DNA of 64,000 nt from Macrocystis pyrifera (lineage: Eukaryota > Sar > Phaeophyceae > Laminariales > Laminariaceae). Each line of letters begins with the position of its first letter. Within the stretch, counting starts at the first letter, position 1. Under the pieces are notes generated by a model, which was not told the DNA's origin, ran no database searches, and saw only the letters and a program-made list of their open reading frames with translations. The stretch is from the NCBI GenBank assembly GCA_031763025.1, contig JASSKH010000021.1, positions 1,054,001 to 1,118,000 on the forward strand, read 5' to 3'. The position numbers and the translations under genes were made by a program. Of this stretch, positions 48,201 to 56,659 are shown piece by piece.

Positions 48201-48928
48201 AGCCAACTGGCCGAGGCTCTAACAAGCACAGTCTCGGACGACCGAGACTCCCAATGGTAGTAAAGCATCGACATACTTCAACAGTATATAAACGTTGACT
48301 ACTACAATAAAAGTACCGACACCGTTCTGCTCCTTATCCATTTATCCCTTATCAATACACCTGGTATTTCTTGTCCGTTATCTCTTATCACCGATAGTTC
48401 CGTTGGGATAGGCAGGCGTCACATGTGCCCTTTAGATATACGTTGATCAATACAATCGCGGACAGAGTTCCCTTCCCTTGTCCGCTATCCTCACGATCCC
48501 TCACCGATAGTTCCGTTGGGGTAGGTAGGCGCGATATAGAGGGGGATGACGAACTCCATGGGGGAGAACACTTCTGTCGTATCTTGGGCAACGGCTCCAG
48601 CGAAGAGGCACGCCATGCCAAGCAGCGTCCCTGTCAAGATAATGCGTCAGCACGAGGATCGATGGTTGACGATTCAGCATACAATTTTAATACGCCACCC
48701 TCAATAGGGACGCGAACACGATGTTTGATGATCGATGATTGATGATTGACGATTGATAGTTGATGCATACACGTGTATCATAAGGACGTAAATATGATGA
48801 CTGATGCTTCAACATACACACATACCACGTCCACATCTATACGCCTTCCGACCAAGAAGACCGTTTACTAAATAGCGTTCAGCCCAAGAAGAGAAGGGAG
48901 GAATACCTCCACGCGTCGCAAAGACCAT
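36203..48928 (-). CDS. Secreted protein with two spherulin-4-like domains (12 exons, 564 aa)
   Basis: Exons in order: 48928-48907, 48630-48505, 46527-46385, 45504-45427, 44125-44003, 42790-42690, 41591-41492, 41133-40923, 39680-39547, 38796-38614, 38278-37940, 36337-36203 (TAA at 36205-36203). All phases agree. Introns are GT-AG except intron 5 (GC-AG). Residues 1-23 form a signal peptide (LLGMACLFAGAVAQ), so the product is probably secreted; N46GT and N83YT are possible glycosylation sites. Domain 1 (about 33-290) shows EFVIPLYIAPT, ILNPASGPG, LLCYVATTYGEKT, DGIFFDEAPY (130-139) and GWGTIYVTDD, as in spherulation-specific family 4, a glycosidase-like TIM barrel. Domain 2 (about 291-564) repeats the plan (VLAPLLGSDP, VLCYIESDKYGN, GYGYVT) but lacks the acidic pair. 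Function inferred: cell-wall or extracellular polysaccharide. No anchor seen. The 22-bp exon 1 is the least certain part. Confidence 0.9.
36478..36566. mobile_element. Short palindromic element, family E
   Basis: AAGTACCACTCTGACCCG and, inverted, GGGTCGGAGTGGTACTT enclose an A/T-rich centre. It lies in intron 11 of the spherulin-4-like gene. CCCTTACATTTTCG fragments at about 37040 and 37750 look related. Confidence 0.7.
37352..37440. mobile_element. MITE family B, copy 2 (89 bp)
   Basis: The ends CCCTTTTAG and CTAAAAGGG are perfect inverted repeats. Inner arms CAGTCCCGTTTTGGAGACAA and TTGTCCCCAGAACGGGACTG. Lies in intron 11. Confidence 0.85.
37805..37860. repeat. (ATCT)n microsatellite
   Basis: TCTATGTATCTATCTATCTA followed by CCTATC variants. 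In intron 11. Confidence 0.85.
38797..39060. repeat. Intron 9: duplicated acceptor plus exon 10 start
   Basis: The true exon 10 start is VLCYIESD (plus-strand TCGGACTCGATGTAGCACAG to 38796). A near-identical copy, TCGGATTCGATGTAGCACAG CACCTAA, lies at about 38909-38937 and keeps an AG acceptor and eight codons. A third, weaker copy (GAATTCGATTCAGCACAACA) is at about 39010-39030, followed like the original by GACAAA.GTA.GACG.C. Confidence 0.8.
39830..40660. repeat. Intron 8: minisatellite derived from exon 8 tail and donor
   Basis: Units of about 110-130 bp. Each has a block like the exon 8 end and donor (original at 40905-40975: GGCTGGCCTCACCGGCGGGG, GAGGACCTTAAGGCCGCC) and the spacer AAAAACACGCCAACGTACCA. 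Copies begin near 39850, 39975, 40110, 40230, 40340 and 40610. The copy at 40148-40168 still reads GAGGACCTCAAGGCCGCCCG. Confidence 0.8.
41205..41475. repeat. Intron 7: TATTGAATAG-type short tandem repeat
   Basis: Degenerate repeats such as ATTGAATAGCCTCT, GAACAGTCTATA and CATATTGA fill most of the 357-bp intron. Confidence 0.75.
41720..41935. repeat. Intron 6: two-copy tandem repeat of about 135 bp
   Basis: GGGCGCGGAGATCGATCA, CAGCGTA-type and CCGCGCG...GACGAG blocks recur as GGACGCGGACGCCGATCA, TTCAGCGTAACGCC and CCCACGACCAG. Confidence 0.6.
42205..42270. repeat. (CCA)n microsatellite
   Basis: CACCACCACC run in intron 6; proline/histidine frames across it are not genes. Confidence 0.9.
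42336..42442. mobile_element. MITE family A, copy 4
   Basis: TTACGGGGGACC and GGTCCCCCGTAA ends. TA is at the left flank; the right flank reads CA, so one target copy has changed. In intron 6. Confidence 0.87.
43158..43262. mobile_element. MITE family A, copy 5 (105 bp)
   Basis: TTACGGGGGACC and GGACCCCCGCAA ends, TA on both flanks (43156-43157 and 43263-43264). In intron 5. It preserves the AATATTGTTAGTAAAAATA interior used to interpret the nested copy at 2880. Confidence 0.9.
43272..43353. mobile_element. MITE family B, copy 3 (diverged)
   Basis: TTTTTGGGGACAAACTA and TTTGTCCCCAAAACGAGA arms, adjacent to the family A copy. Confidence 0.75.
43670..44002. repeat. Intron 5: tandem copies of exon 5 tail and GC donor
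   Basis: Original on the plus strand (43997 on): GCTTGCCTC followed by CGCCGTCGAGGGCG. Copies: GCTTGCCTCGTGACCCCGTC at 43763 and GCTTGCCTCGGCGACCCTGT at 43892. All three are preceded by AAAACGTGTTTAGC-like sequence. The unusual donor (minus-strand GAG/GCAAGC) is present in every unit. Confidence 0.8.
44190..44560. repeat. GCGATGCGATGCG-rich intron 4 sequence
   Basis: Short ATGCGATGC / GACGCGATG words at about 44201-44216, 44365-44390 and 44505-44522. No exon seen. Confidence 0.5.
44770..45060 (-). repeat. Family C, copy 4 (inverted), in intron 4
   Basis: Reverse-orientation copy, with AACCCAGGAAACGCTAGATC, ACGGTTCCCATCGGGCAACA and TGAGCTAG. Confidence 0.75.
45061..45426. repeat. GATCTG-rich intron 4 sequence
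   Basis: GATCTGTGTGATGTGATGTG and repeated TGATCTGT, GTGATCTAT and AAGGTTTCTCTCA words (twice, about 45330 and 45413). It looks like satellite expansion of family C-like sequence next to the exon 4 donor. Confidence 0.6.
46110..46380 (+). repeat. Family C, copy 5, in intron 3
   Basis: GTTGCCGGGTGGGAGTCGTA, GTTCCCTGCGGGTGGATTTG and GAACGGCAGGTTGGGATCTA identify a nearly full copy ending beside exon 3. Confidence 0.75.
46528..48504. repeat. Intron 2: copies of both its own splice-site ends
   Basis: Donor side: the exon 2 end (plus strand ACCGATAGTTCCGTTGGGGT from 48503) is copied at 48390 (ACCGATAGTTCCGTTGGGAT), and more weakly at 47862-47905 (TTCCGATGGAATC, AGGCGCGATATGGAG). Acceptor side: GGCGGCTGAAACCGATCACG (46523) recurs as GCTAAGGGTCGATCACGAAC (46848) and GCTGAGAGTCGGTCACGATC (47523), each followed by GAGCC or GCGCC. 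Confidence 0.75.
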
Positions 48929-48964
48929 CGATCCCTCCCCCGTCTTCACGGCCTATAATAATTC
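48929..48964 (-). promoter_or_regulatory. Short 5' leader with possible TATA-like box
   Basis: TATTATAG on the minus strand lies about 30 bases before the proposed ATG of the spherulin-4-like gene, and family C repeat sequence begins right beyond. The true transcription start is not determinable here. Confidence 0.25.
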
Positions 48965-49175
48965 ACGACGGATAGTTTCCTGATCTGTATGATCTGTATG
49001 ATCTAGCTCATGCTGCCGGATGGGACCCGTACAGTCTGCATGATCTAGCACATGTTTCCTGGGTTGGATCTGTACTGTACAGATCCTGTACCACCTCTCA
49101 CATCGGCAGGTTAGGAACTAGATCATCTACTGTAGATAGATAGATCGGATAGATCATGATCTGTCTGATTCGTGG
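48965..49175 (+). repeat. Family C, copy 6, upstream of the spherulin-4-like gene
   Basis: Contains GATCTAGCTCATGCTGCCGG, CATGTTTCCTGGGTTGGATC and ATCGGCAGGTTAGGAACTAG. It occupies the expected promoter region. Confidence 0.75.
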
Positions 49176-49639
49176 AGTATTCGTGAACCCCTTCGAACAC
49201 ATACATACCTACATGAAACATATGCACCGTATAACTCGCAAGGTAATACACACCCCTCGTGCGATGTGTCACAAGTCTGATGTTCTTGAGCACGGGGAGA
49301 GTGGATGAAAACACCAAAGCGATGCGTCCACGAGTATGAAAATATCTCGACAAGTTCTTTGTTAAATGGCTCTTTGCCTTGTCGTCGGGTGTACCCCCCT
49401 TGTATTCAGGAGAAAACCGGCTCGAAAATTCGTCCGAGAGGGTGTGCTATCTATCGTTAGCGTATTATACGTGTAGAGTCCGGCGGGGTCAACGCCCCCG
49501 CCATTTTGAACGGAAATACGATAACGTCATCGTACACATGCCATCGATGCGATTTACCGTGTAGCCCCTTTCGAAATGTAGTCTGCTATTACATAGGGGT
49601 GCCTCTTGCAGATATGGTCTCGGTTACCACACAGAGGGG

Positions 49640-49820
49640 TAATAGCCATCTCAAGGAGGAGGGTGTCTGCAGTGCTTGCTTTCACACTCCGACTGCGGGG
49701 GGTCGCCTGGAGTCTAGGAGGAGCAAGCGGGGGGGGGGGGGGTGACAAGACTCACAATAATACCCAAGGCTTGGGGACGATGGATATTGCACGCGGCTTA
49801 GGACGCAAGTACAAGTAGTA
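49640..49820 (+). mobile_element. Retroelement 3' fragment, strongly decayed
   Basis: Frames give RRRVSAVLAFTLRLRG and ARGLGRKYK, corresponding to the RRVSRFKLQLRG end of the element at 28430. A G-run (49730-49742) lies at the same place as the G-run in that copy. Confidence 0.5.
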
Positions 49821-50635
49821 GATTGTTACCTGGTATTTATGCCTATGTATGCATAAGAGACACTCTGGGCGTAGCTACAAGGGCCGCTTGTTCATTAATA
49901 TGAATACCAATCGGTCTTTAAATTTATGCCCAGAGTAGTATCGTAGAGAACCCGACCCTAACAGGAAGAGTAAGGTCGAGTTTTAGAGCTGCAAGTCGGC
50001 ACAACTAGTTATTAGTCGTTTCCCGGAGGTGCCGACTATCCGACGTAGTGGGTTTCCACACTTGTGGGAAGGACTGTTGAATGCGGGATACATTTTTTCG
50101 TTTGTTGGGTGGAGCCCCCTCGGCCGGAAAGGACTGAAGTGGTCTGCTTCGCTCGCCTGGCTTAAGTCGGCAAGTCAGCTGGCCGTCAGTTGGCTTCGCT
50201 AGCCGACTTTCCGACTAAAGTCAGATAGTTGGCTAACATCACCTATATTAGTCGTGAGATCCAGCCGACTCACAAGTCTAAAGTGATAGTCCAGTATGTA
50301 TGTGGAGGACAGGTTTCGGGAAAGGTTCGTAGAACGGTCATCTCGCATATGTACCATTGGAAGATACATCAGGAGTGGTATCACATCTGAGAATCTTTCC
50401 GAGAACCGGGAGAACTCGGCTAAATAACCCGAGCCTCCTTGAAGTCGAGACGGGCCTTGTTTGCTCGTCCGAACCTCACTCGACCCCTCTCTTCTCTACG
50501 CTGCTATCCCAACGTGGAGGACTCTTTCCTTGGCATAAATATAAGAAAGTAAAAGTGCAGCCTTCGGTAGCAGGTCAAAGCTACCACATCACTGGGGACC
50601 TTTGGAACTCTACGAAAGTAGGAAGTCCATATTGG
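49821..50635. other. No gene recognised
   Basis: Contains AGTTGGCTTCGCTAGCCGAC (about 50188), related to the inverted repeat arms at 21475-22300, and a small palindrome at 50210-50240. No exons seen. Confidence 0.45.
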
Positions 50636-50700
50636 CGTCGACGATGAGATTCGAACTCACGCGGGCAAATCATGTGTATCCCTCTCACAACAAAGAGCCT
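50636..50700 (-). other. tRNA-like sequence (B-box)
   Basis: Minus strand GTGAGTTCGAATCTCATCGT gives a T-arm-like hairpin and B box. The 5' half does not fold as a tRNA. It is followed by a GGGTCGGGTCGGGT repeat (50757-50870). Likely a SINE head remnant. Confidence 0.35.
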
Positions 50701-50870
50701 CCCAGCCTGACATTTCCAGCGCTGTTCACGCGTCCGGAGGTCTCCAAAGCCTCACGGGTCGGGTCGGGTAGGATCAAGAGGTACTCGAAATCTCACGCGT
50801 CGGGTCGAGTCGGGTCGGTCGGGTTAGGTGGTCCCATCCGACCCGATCCGCCAGTTTTGACCCGACCCGT

Positions 50871-52454
50871 GAACAGCCCTGGAAATTGCCTATTATAGGG
50901 TGCATACTCCAGGTGTACTTGGGAGCTAGATTACAGTACAGGACACCTCCTAAGCAAACGTGCGATAACAAAGACAAGCTGAGATTTAGGGAAAACAACA
51001 ATTTCAGGGAGACGTTTTACTGAATGAAGTTACTGACTGCTGTAGTGTTGAACGCACCCATTATCAAATGTGGAATCCAGCCTGGACCAACTTTCCTGTT
51101 TTTTATTACTATTAATAGGTTGTCCAGTGCACTACTACTACGGGAGATTTTTCTTCGCAAGGGTGAACGGGAAACTAGAAATTGTGAATTTAGTAATTAT
51201 GGCGGTGCAAGTGGGTCGTATTAATAGTAAGCATTAGCGCGGGTAGTATGGGGGAAGTTACTATTATAATGTTGATGTTTTTCACGTTTTTTTCGACTAT
51301 TTATACTCGTGTCAGCAGCTGTAGCAAAACGATGTAGACTAAAGTAATACCGTCGTGGCGAGACGTGAGAGGTGCAACTACCTGTAGTTTGCTTATGGTT
51401 TAGGGAAAAAAACGTGGCCGAATTACCGGAACGCATTTTATCAATTTTTTGGTAATACGCGTCAAACTACTCGTACATAAAAATACTCAAAACAACAACA
51501 AACAGTCGTTACTTCATCCATGGTTGGGACAGCAGTCTCAGGAATCGGACACTTTTGTCGCTTTTGCCTATCCACAACAAAATCATGAATGTCAACAACT
51601 TATTACCCGTCAACTGAACGAACTGTTGCCCTAGTTGTGGCCACCTGGGCTTGCACCGAGAGGGAAAAAAAAACAGAACAGTGGTAACGGCCAAAACACA
51701 TGGACCGGATATATACATACCAGTATACGTATCTTGCCTGGCTCTGGCATCAAAACTATACTATATACACACAACAAACCTATACACCGCGAAGAATACT
51801 CGTTCGGGCAGCAGTATGAATATGATGACAACAAAACTCCCCGTTCGTGTAGAGCATATGCCAAGTTAAATTAGGTTCCTTCTGTAGCTGCTTACGAGTG
51901 GTGGGTGTCGAAATTTACGCTGCGGATTGCCTGATGCCAACAGGAAGAACGAGCAGCAAGCAAGATAACACACGTCCCCGGGGACGAATTTACCAGCCGC
52001 CGAGTTTCTCCAAACCCAGGAGGGCACACACTGGCCAAAAAAGGAAGGTGGCTTTGGGAATATCTCGTCGAGATCTTTTCATCGACGCATATCTCGGCGT
52101 TTGTTCGCACCCTCCCTCCGCGTTGTCCATAAAATCAGCTTTAGACATGCGTTCGTCCGAGGGGGTATGTTCTCATCATCATCATCATCCTTCCCCCCCC
52201 CCCATCCCATTTATTACCTTCGCCGTTCTTTTCTCTCTACCTAGTCGTAACTAAGATCCGGGGTCACAAAGCAAGCAGGCTCTTCTCCCTCCTCCCCACC
52301 ACGGTTCTTGCCTTGGCAGGCATTTTTATTCCTTTCTTCCCTCGTCGACTATTAATAGCATCGAATTCGTTGTGCCTATCCACGCTACTGTTATTAGGCG
52401 CTCTCAGCAGCTGATTCCGTTTTTTGTTTATTTTTGCAAATAAACTCGAAAGTT
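50871..52454. other. No gene recognised
   Basis: A family D copy (inverted) at about 51930-52100 and a (CAT)n run at 52176-52190. Short open frames only. Confidence 0.45.
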
Positions 52455-52520
52455 CGACCCATGTGAGATTCGAACTCCAGCACCAAATCTTATGAGTAGC
52501 TTTCCAGGGTACCACTAATA
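52455..52520 (-). other. tRNA-like sequence (B-box)
   Basis: Minus strand GGAGTTCGAATCTCACATGG is a good B box. The 5' part (GGTACCCTGGAAAGC) is only weakly A-box-like and there is no matching acceptor stem. Confidence 0.35.
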
Positions 52521-53032
52521 ACAGGCCACCGGCATGCCATACGGTAGTAGTATTGACGATGATGATGATGATGGTGATACGATGTACATACAGTAGAAGG
52601 GAGTTAGACTCGTACATACTTCACAACAAGATGTTTTCGGTTTCTCTGTGTTGTCTTCTTTTTTTCCGTTGTAGCTGTGCTATGAGTGCTCGTCGTCAAA
52701 CCTTATATTAAGTGGCATATTGACGGACGGCCGACATGAACATGACAATAATGGTGTTGAGGATCATCAGATGTCGTATGATACAAGTATTATCAACACA
52801 ACAAGAAGCATCACCGATTACACGCCTATTCAACATGAACCCCTAGATAGCGACCGACACAATGGTTGGCACCTTTCGTGTTATCAACCAACACTCTCCC
52901 CCCTGGAACGGACCGGATATACGGGTCGACGCGTGACACCAACACGCGGTTCCAATTTCTGGGGATCGAGAAGTTTTTTTTCAGGTTCTTGACATGAGGA
53001 AATTCACTTTTCTCTAAAAAGCGATTTCATGC

Positions 53033-53130
53033 TGGACGTGAGATTCGAACTCACGACCAACGACCCATGTCCTGCCGTCGTCGCCATTTGTTAAGGTCTT
53101 AGTCCGATGGGCTAAAGGTAAAAGGTTAAC
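53033..53130 (-). other. tRNA-like sequence with long variable region
   Basis: Minus strand: an A-box-like TAGCCCATCGG, then a long spacer, then a perfect T arm (GTGAG TTCGAAT CTCAC) and GTCCAGC. The 5' acceptor partner (GCTGGAC) is missing. It resembles a type II (Leu/Ser-like) tRNA remnant. Its 5' half is copied at 53410-53445. Confidence 0.4.
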
Positions 53131-53258
53131 CAATCGCCTACCCAATCTAAGCCTCATAACACCCCCCCCCCCTGGAACGGACCGGCTATACGGATCGACG
53201 CGTGACACCAACACGCGGTTCCGATATCGCCTACCCAATCTAAGCCTCATAACCCCCC

Positions 53259-53367
53259 CTGGAACGGACCGGATATACGGGTCGACGCGTGACACCAACA
53301 CGCGGTTCTAATTATTGGAACCGCGTGTTGGTGTCACGCGTCGACCCGTATATCCGGTCCGTTCCAG
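53259..53367. repeat. Perfect hairpin, 50-bp arms and 9-nt loop
   Basis: The arm at 53259-53308 (starting CTGGAACGGACCGGATATAC) is exactly reverse-complementary to 53318-53367. The loop is TAATTATTG. Outside it the symmetry continues imperfectly (GATTGGGTAGGCGATTGG against CCTACCCAATC). Direct copies of the arm are at about 53172-53222 and 52905-52955. Confidence 0.95.
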
Positions 53368-53809
53368 GGAGGGAGAGTGTTATGAGGCTTAGATTGGGTA
53401 GGCGATTGGTTAACCTTTTACCTTTAGCCCAACGGACTAAGACCCTAACAGTCCGGTCAGGTGAGGTTTGACCCGACCTGTGAACAACCCTGCCTGGTTA
53501 GGACCATGTTGCGCCCGTGCCGCACGACCCCTTGCCTTACCAACCATTGTGACTCGGGTACCAACCACAACCATTACATTGTCACTCGGGCACCATGTTG
53601 TAGAATATCATCCCCTACCAATCACGCAGTTGCCGTTGCTGAAACCGTCACTTTTTATTTTATTTATTTTGTCAATCTTTGCCCTCTGAAGTCCCAAGAG
53701 GGGATGTCGTAACTGGAACAAACAGTTGTTGCATGTATAGTATTAATAGTAAGATACTAATAGTGCATATCGCAACGAGGGAGAAAGGAATGCCGCTCAT
53801 GACGACACA

Positions 53810-54080
53810 TCATCAACAGATATATCATCTACAGGTAGACCATCTAGACCATCTGGATCCTAATCTGCCGTTCTATGAGATGCTGTGCAGGATAGATCCA
53901 TTCCAAGAAGCATGTGAAGGTGTCCTCAATCAGCATGTAGATTATACGGTTCCCACCCGGCTACATGAGCTATTAATAGATCATACCAGGTATACAGACC
54001 AGGAATATATCTATCTATCCGCTTTGAAAGATCTAGATCATCAAGTGGGAATCGAAGATCTGTGCGAGTTCTGCCATATA
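53810..54080 (-). repeat. Family C, copy 7 (inverted)
   Basis: Full-length reverse copy with GATCCTAATCTGCCGTTCTA, TACGGTTCCCACCCGGC and TACATGAGC. A plus-strand frame of 155 codons (53679-54146) runs through it; see findings. Confidence 0.75.
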
Positions 54081-55480
54081 TATTTGTCATACCAAAGAGT
54101 AATTAATAAGGTACCAATCTTGACCGTGAGTATAAGCTTCGTTTGATACCCATTTCAAGAATCTAAACGGGACTTTTGCTTGTGTTCACGGTTAGAGCAG
54201 TGCCTGGCATTATATTATACAGCCAGTGCATCAAGATTCGTACTGTCAGCTTCCTCCCACATAATAAATACCCGCCGTTCATGCCCTGTAACCTTGACAT
54301 ACAACAAAAATGGAGAAGCTGCTGCTGTACCTATACATGTTATATAATATGTTGCATCATCTATACCTGCAGCCTGCTGCATGCATCTTCGTACAGCATA
54401 TATCTGCAATCTGCATGCAGCTAGTTAGTACGTATCGTACAACGTCCACACGGTTCCGATGTACTACGCAGCTTGCAAAGTTGAGCATCAACTACTCAAT
54501 CGGTCGATTTCACAGCTACTCGACGTATTATTTGTAATAATTAAAAAAAAGCATGCTTACGTACTCGTACGATTCTTCGCGAGTCGACGAGGGAACAAAG
54601 AGAGCCGGAGTCTTAAGTCTTCTCGCGAAAAAAAAGAGCACGAACGGTATAGTGGGGAGGGAGGAGAAGAGAGCCGTGCTATGTGACCCAATGGTTGATC
54701 TGAGTTGCGACTATTGATAGCATGGAGAGAGAAAACCAGGGGCGAAGATAAGAAACGGGAAGGAAAAAAAAAAAGGGAAAAAGCTCAGCACGTGCAAGGT
54801 ACTTGTCGGAATGTATGCGAGTTATCGACGGGGAAGGCCATCAGGCCATGGGTAAGGTTGCATGCACCTTGTCGGATGGGTAAATCACACGGTATGGCAG
54901 AATGTGTACATACAGTAGTATATATTCTCGAATCTGAACATGTGTTACACGGGGCGATCATTACGGGGGAACATACTACTACTGTATCAATAGCATACTA
55001 TACTGTAGCTATCTGAACCAAATATGTACGATATATATGCGGTGTGTAAAGATTCTGCCGTGATCCTTGATTTTTGGATCCATTCTGACTATGTATTGCT
55101 ATGTATTGCTACTGCATTGTATGCCCCCTGTCCCTCCGTAAAATGAATATATAGTAATAGAGTGCGCTCCTTCGTCGGAGCAATAGCGGGATTGCTGGCG
55201 GGATTGCTATTACGGGGGACCATTTGTTCTCCCCGAATCCGGAAAATAAATAATGCACGACGAGTAAACACGAATACCGTTTGTTTGCTACCCAAGTTTT
55301 ACCTCCGACAATCACACCAGGATAACCCTTTTTAGTACCGTAGTCCCGTTTTGGGGACAAATCACTTGGAACTAGACTGGTCTGTCCCCAAATCGGGACT
55401 GCGGTACTAAAGAGGTTAATAGGACCTACGGAACAGACAAAACCTATATCTGGTATACTTCGCTATTTATTAACAATATT
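54081..55480. other. No gene recognised
   Basis: Purine-rich stretch at 54580-54790, similar in part to 24350-24460. A family A MITE end (TTACGGGGGACCATTTG) is at 55210, separated from its other half (about 55420-55495) by other sequence including a family B MITE. Confidence 0.5.
55326..55415. mobile_element. MITE family B, copy 4, inserted in a family A element
   Basis: CCCTTTTTAG...AGTCCCGTTTTGGGGACAAA and CTGTCCCCAAATCGGGACTG...CTAAAGAGG. Family A-like sequence lies on both sides (55207-55235; AATAGGACCTACGG from 55418), so B landed within or beside A. Confidence 0.75.
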
Positions 55481-55665
55481 TTGTCCTATTTAGCCTTATA
55501 GCCTTATTTTGGTAGCGTTCTTGCTAATTATTGCTAGCGTTTTGGATAGCGTTATTGGTAGCGTTTTTGATAGAGCTAGCGTTCTCGATAACGTTATTGC
55601 TATGTAGCGTTATTGATAACGTTATTGCTATGTAGCGTTGTTGATAGCGTTATTGACAGCGTCCT
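55480..55665. repeat. GCGTTATTGATA minisatellite
   Basis: About ten degenerate units such as TAGCGTTATTGATAACGTTA and TTGCTATGTAGCG. Confidence 0.85.
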
Positions 55666-56228
55666 GACTTGGCTGTGTGGATATTAAGTCAGTCGTTGGG
55701 TGTGGCAAACTGAACCAACTCAACTGACTTATTTTTCGTATTTTCTAAATAAATACGGGTGGAGCCGGTGCCATAAATCATGCTGGTACATGTAACAGTG
55801 TACTGCATTTATTTGATGAAAAATTGAAAGTGCATACATCGGGGTATTACTTGATGACAAATGTACCGTACACCAGTCAGTGGTAGTATATGATAGTAGA
55901 TAAGTCCCACCAGATGGCAGGCACAACCTGTGACCACGGCTGGCTGGCTTTTGTTTCTTTTGTTTCGGAGCACAGAACATCACAACAACAAGAAGGCTGG
56001 CTGCAAAGTAGAGAGAGAGTCCCGTGAGTTGATTTTGAGCTGGGGAAGTACGTGAAACTACTACTTACTGCTGTGTATCGTCGTCAGGTACAATACAAGC
56101 TACAGCAGTATTATAACATGCATACCAAATTAGTGCTACAACAGCAGGCAGCCAGGAAGTACTCGTTCGTGTCGAACACCTACTTACTATTAATAATTGC
56201 AGTAACACCGTCTGACAGGACTGTTATT
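55666..56228. other. No gene recognised
   Basis: Unique-looking sequence without coding signs. Confidence 0.45.
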
Positions 56229-56332
56229 AATAGGAGTGCAGTCCCGTTTTGATGACAAATTACTCAGAATTAGAGTGGTTTGTCCCCAAAACGGGACTGA
56301 GTCTCTTATTAATAACAGTCCTAAAAGGGTTG
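56229..56332. mobile_element. MITE family B, copy 5
   Basis: GGAGTGCAGTCCCGTTTTGA and TTTGTCCCCAAAACGGGACT arms. CTGTTATTAATAG and CTTATTAATAACAG form a further inverted pair around it. Confidence 0.8.
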
Positions 56333-56354
56333 CAGTAACACCCACACCCTCCTA

Positions 56355-56459
56355 TTACGGGGGACCATAGTTAATAGGACCCACGGTACACACAAAAACC
56401 TATATATTTTCCTAATTTTACTAACAATATTTGGTCCTATTTACTATGGCCCCCCGTAA
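56355..56459. mobile_element. MITE family A, copy 6 (105 bp)
   Basis: TTACGGGGGACC and GGCCCCCCGTAA ends with TA on both flanks (56353-56354 and 56460-56461). Confidence 0.9.
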
Positions 56460-56539
56460 TATTAATACTACCGTAGGACGAAAATCCAAGGCGACTTTCT
56501 CGAACGACGGAGAGAGCACAAATGCCGAGCGACGCGTTT

Positions 56540-56650
56540 ATTTATGGGAAGCTCTCGACGAGATACATACGTGGATATTCCGAAAGCCGACATTTTCGTT
56601 CGGTGCGCCCCCCTCAATATCTTTGCTTCGGAGAAAAACGGCTCTGGCGT
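56540..56650 (+). repeat. Dispersed repeat family D copy
   Basis: CTCTCGACGAGATACATACG, CCGAAAGCCGACATTTTCGT and GGAGAAAAACGGCTC correspond to the copy at 1415-1560. Confidence 0.6.
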
Positions 56651-56659
56651 CACGCTACA

